In this document: positions 6,724-9,185 of the stretch, in pieces
Layout: the number at the start of each line of letters is the position of its first letter
How positions within the stretch are numbered: the stretch's first letter is position 1
The notes under the pieces: generated by a model
The model's input: the letters and a program-made list of their open reading frames with translations, nothing else
What the model was told of the DNA's origin: nothing
Databases searched by the model: none
Made by a program: the position numbers and the translations under genes
Source: Synergistaceae bacterium
GTDB lineage: Bacteria; Synergistota; Synergistia; Synergistales; Aminobacteriaceae
Length of the DNA stretch: 9,185 bases
NCBI GenBank assembly: GCA_012523155.1
Contig: JAAYJB010000283.1
Coordinates: forward strand, 1-9,185
Direction of reading: 5' to 3'

Positions 6724-7671
6724 ATGATCGTTGTGCTGGGAGCTTTTGACGGATTCCATCTCGGCCATCGTCTTCTTCTCGACCGCGCGGCGGAACTTGC
6801 CTGCGAAAACGGCCGGAGCGATGACTGGGGAGTAGTCACGTTCAGCCCCCATCCGGGCAGCGTAGTAAAGAACCGGGAGATCCCGGTCCTGTTCACGGAA
6901 ACCGAAAGGGACATCCTTGCCCGTTACCTGCGGATTCCCAGGACGATAAAAATCCCCTTTACACCGGAGCTTGCGTCGGCGTCACCGGACGAATTTCTTG
7001 TTCTCCTGGAGACCCTCGTGCATGTCTCGGGGATAGTTGTGGGGAAAGATTTTCGATTTGGAAGAGACCGTGGGGGGGATACAGGGTATCTCAGATCGGT
7101 TTCAGGCAGGAAACACTGGTTCTTCAGTGAAGTGGAGCCTCTTTTCATTGACGGGGAAAAAGTAGGAAGCAGTACGATCCGGAGCCATGTGGCCCACGGA
7201 GAGATGAGGACGTCCAGGAAACTGATGGGATATCCTTTTTTCTTCGAGGGAGAGGTGGTTCCCGGAGCAGGGCGCGGAAGGAAGCTGGGATTCCCGACTG
7301 CAAACATTCATTACCCGGCGGAAAAAGTGATGCCCCGGAGGGGTGTGTATGCCGCCTCGGTTCTTGTGGATTCAAAGTGGCTGCCGGGAGCACTGAATGT
7401 TGGTTTAAACCCGACCTTCGTCCCGGAGGAAGTCCGGGTCAGGGCGGAGACGCACATAATCGATTATAACGGTACCCTGTATAACAGGAGGATCCTCGTT
7501 TTCCTCGAGCAGTTTCTTCGCGACGAGGTAAAATTCGATTCTGCGGCAGCACTTGCTGAACAGATGAAAGTGGATGTTGAAAGGGCGCGGGATATCTTTG
7601 AAAGCCTGCGGATACATGGATGTGATGTCTATGAACGGCTTGCCTCGGCTCTGGAAAAACAGGAAATGTAA
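6724..7671 (+). CDS. ribF: Bifunctional riboflavin kinase/FMN adenylyltransferase RibF
   Basis: RibF phosphorylates riboflavin to FMN and adenylates FMN to FAD. The 315-residue product has both modules. The N-terminal nucleotidyltransferase (about 1-165) carries GAFDGFHLGH (6-15), TFSPHP (39-44), VGKDFRFGRDRGGD (106-119) and SSTIR (149-153). The C-terminal riboflavin kinase (about 175-310) carries GRGRKLGFPTAN (183-194), ALNVGLNPTF (223-232), the catalytic glutamate E242 in ETHIIDYNG, and RDEVKFDS. The first nucleotide-binding motif begins only six residues from the start, so the N-terminus is shorter than in many homologues, but the ribosome binding site supports this ATG. It is the last gene of the operon and ends 102 nt from the convergent transporter gene, with a palindromic terminator candidate between. 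Confidence 0.96.
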   Translation: MIVVLGAFDGFHLGHRLLLDRAAELACENGRSDDWGVVTFSPHPGSVVKNREIPVLFTETERDILARYLRIPRTIKIPFTPELASASPDEFLVLLETLVHVSGIVVGKDFRFGRDRGGDTGYLRSVSGRKHWFFSEVEPLFIDGEKVGSSTIRSHVAHGEMRTSRKLMGYPFFFEGEVVPGAGRGRKLGFPTANIHYPAEKVMPRRGVYAASVLVDSKWLPGALNVGLNPTFVPEEVRVRAETHIIDYNGTLYNRRILVFLEQFLRDEVKFDSAAALAEQMKVDVERARDIFESLRIHGCDVYERLASALEKQEM

Positions 7672-7692
7672 GAAGGGGCAGAGAAACATTCC

Positions 7693-7738
7693 TGATACAG
7701 GCAAGGGGGGGCATATATGCCCCCCCTTGCCTGTATCA
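7693..7738. terminator. Perfect 46-bp palindrome, probable bidirectional terminator
   Basis: Two 23-nt arms (7693-7715 and 7716-7738) are exact reverse complements with no spacer. The left arm starts TGATACAGGCAA, continues with seven Gs and ends CATA. It sits between the convergent ribF and transporter stops, 21 nt past ribF and 35 nt past the transporter stop. RNA from either strand would form a very stable GC-rich hairpin whose loop must open from the central AUAU. Neither flank has a real T-tract: the + side continues TAGCATTTCC and the - side GGAATGTTTC. It is therefore not a textbook intrinsic terminator. Termination is inferred from position and stem strength; a 3'-end-stabilising hairpin is an alternative. 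Confidence 0.65.
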
Positions 7739-7773
7739 TAGCATTTCCGATATGCCCCGTACTTTCGGGAAAA

Positions 7774-9185
7774 TCACGCAACCCTTCCCGCCTCTCTCCG
7801 GCCGTCCCTTAAATAGAGCAGAAAGCCCGCTGCGGCTCCTGTGCCCCATACCCATGAAACGGGGGAAAGGATCATAATACCCGCTGCTACCAGGAGCATT
7901 CTAACAAACGTGCTGAGCCTTGAACGGAGATATCCCATGAATCCGGAGGAGAGCGCCAGCAGGGCCAAAGCTGTCTTCAGGAAATGTGCAACCGTTTCCG
8001 CAGGCGAGTCGAAAATAAGAAGGCTCGGGGAATAGGCGAAGTAGAAGGGCAGGATGAAAATTGCAAAACTGAGCTTAAGAGCTGTAAAGGCAGTCTTAAC
8101 CCAGTTCGCGTCGGCCATGCCTGCTGCAATGAAGACCGCCCCGCATACGGGAGGCGTGACCGCCGACAATATGGCCAGGTAAAAGACAAACATGTGGGCT
8201 GCCAGTGGAGGCAGTCCTGCTTCAATAAGGACTGGGCCTGCCACCACAACAGCTACGGTGTAGGCGGCAGTGGTGGGAACTTCCATTCCCAGCACCGTAC
8301 TCGTTATGCCAGCAAGAACAAGGGCCAAAAACAGGCTGTTTTCGCTGAACGCCAGGAGGCTTGAACTGGCTTTTACACCAATGCCGGTAAAGGCTATTGT
8401 AGCGATGATAATTTGGGCACAGGCGCAGATGCTTGCAATGAAAGCTGCCTGGCGGGCCCCGTTTATCACGGCCTGCTTCAGTTTCCCGAGTGCGTTGTGA
8501 ACATCAGGTTTCCAGTTCTCGTTCAAAAACATGAGCGGCAGTGTTGAGAGAAGAGCCCAAAAAGCTGCGTACTGAGGGGTACGTCCCCTGACCATGAGGT
8601 AAATCAGAACCGTGAAGGGTACCAGGAAAAAACCGCTGGCTTTGAGAGTCTCTTTCCAGCCGGGAAGGTCTTCGCGCGGAATGCCCCTGAACCCCTCCCT
8701 CATCGAATAAAAGTGTACCCCTGCCCATGCTGCGAAAAAATACAGGATCGCCGGCAGGGATGCTCCTGCAGCGATCCTGAGGTAGGGTATCTCGATGAGC
8801 TCAGCCATGACAAAGGCGCCGGCTCCCATGATCGGGGGCATGATTTGCCCCCCCGTACTGGCCACAGCTTCGACGGCTGCAGCGAATTCCGGCCTGTAGC
8901 CCAGCCTTTTCATCATCGGAATGGTGAAAACTCCCGTAGATGCCACGTTTGCGCTTGCGCTCCCTGATACGGAGCCGAAAAGCGCGCTTGAAATCACGGC
9001 TACCTTGGCAGGACCGCCCACGTACCGTCCTGCCAGGCGAAGGGATATCTTCATGAAACCCGCACCTCCGCCGCTGTGGACGATAAAGCTCCCCAGAAAA
9101 ACAAAAATCGCAATAGTGTTGGCGCTTACACCAAGGAGCTGGCCCCATATTCCACCGGTCGTCAGGTAAAACATGCCGCCGAGTG
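7774..9185 (-). CDS. TRAP transporter fused permease (4TM/12TM, TAXI type), C-terminal part
   Basis: The frame is open to the window edge, so the N-terminal part lies beyond it; about 470 residues are visible. TRAP permeases import organic acids using ion gradients and a periplasmic binding protein. The visible part is a hydrophobic polytopic membrane protein with DctM-type signatures: GGPAKVAVISSALFGSVSGS, then NVASTGVFTIPMMKRLGYRP, VEAVASTGGQIMPPIMGAGA and, in the second half, GMEVPTTAAYTVAVV and ILSAVTPPVCGAVFIAAG. These match the large subunit of TAXI-family fused permeases. Two further hydrophobic segments follow near the C-terminus, before a basic tail. An ATG at 9174 is internal to the conserved domain and is not the true start. 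No substrate-binding protein gene is in the window, so the substrate cannot be assigned. Confidence 0.92.
   Translation of the reverse strand, partial: LGGMFYLTTGGIWGQLLGVSANTIAIFVFLGSFIVHSGGGAGFMKISLRLAGRYVGGPAKVAVISSALFGSVSGSASANVASTGVFTIPMMKRLGYRPEFAAAVEAVASTGGQIMPPIMGAGAFVMAELIEIPYLRIAAGASLPAILYFFAAWAGVHFYSMREGFRGIPREDLPGWKETLKASGFFLVPFTVLIYLMVRGRTPQYAAFWALLSTLPLMFLNENWKPDVHNALGKLKQAVINGARQAAFIASICACAQIIIATIAFTGIGVKASSSLLAFSENSLFLALVLAGITSTVLGMEVPTTAAYTVAVVVAGPVLIEAGLPPLAAHMFVFYLAILSAVTPPVCGAVFIAAGMADANWVKTAFTALKLSFAIFILPFYFAYSPSLLIFDSPAETVAHFLKTALALLALSSGFMGYLRSRLSTFVRMLLVAAGIMILSPVSWVWGTGAAAGFLLYLRDGRREAGRVA

Noticed and set aside
7766..7790. Inverted repeat CGGGAA/TTCCCG with a 13-nt loop over the end of the transporter gene
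   Set aside because: A 6-bp stem with a long loop overlapping coding sequence is weak beside the 46-bp palindrome and can arise by chance.
9172..9174. ATG codon near the window end as the transporter start
   Set aside because: The frame stays open to the edge with family-like residues (LGG before MFYLTTGG), and this position is in the middle of the known domain, so the gene is truncated by the window.

Overview
The window holds the distal, nearly complete part of a bacterial transcription/translation operon on the + strand (about 1-7671). A convergent gene on the - strand (7774 to the window end) encodes the C-terminal part of a TRAP-type membrane transporter. The + strand order is rimP (5' end cut by the window), nusA, rnpM/ylxR, ylxQ, infB, ylxP (DUF503), rbfA, nrnA, truB, ribF. 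The Firmicute-like nusA-infB arrangement, the short NusA without C-terminal acidic repeats, the nrnA gene between rbfA and truB, the short IF2 and the TAXI-type TRAP permease next door suggest an anaerobic bacterium of the Synergistota or a related Firmicute-like lineage. That placement is an inference from recalled gene order and protein style; no search was run.

The operon is very compact. The ten genes follow each other with gaps of 0 to 16 nt or overlaps of 1 to 32 nt, and several junctions are of the start-in-stop type (TAATG at rnpM/ylxQ, ATGAGTAA at ylxQ/infB, ATGA at rbfA/nrnA). No promoter or terminator is visible between rimP and ribF, so one polycistronic transcript starting upstream of the window is the simplest reading. 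The products cover 30S maturation (RimP, RbfA), transcription elongation and termination (NusA), RNase P modulation and RNA binding (RnpM, YlxQ), initiation (IF2), nano-RNA and pAp turnover (NrnA), tRNA U55 modification (TruB) and flavin cofactor synthesis (RibF). YlxP has no settled function.

The only non-coding stretch of note is 7672-7773 (102 nt) between the convergent ribF and transporter genes. It contains a perfect 46-bp palindrome with no spacer, best read as a bidirectional transcription terminator although neither side has a good T-tract. There is no gene-free stretch longer than 300 bases, and I saw no RNA genes, CRISPR arrays, insertion sequences or phage genes. I found no convincing undescribed system. 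The points worth a second look are the palindrome, a 12-nt tandem repeat ahead of the nusA ribosome binding site, and several small departures from family motifs in NusA, YlxQ and TruB.
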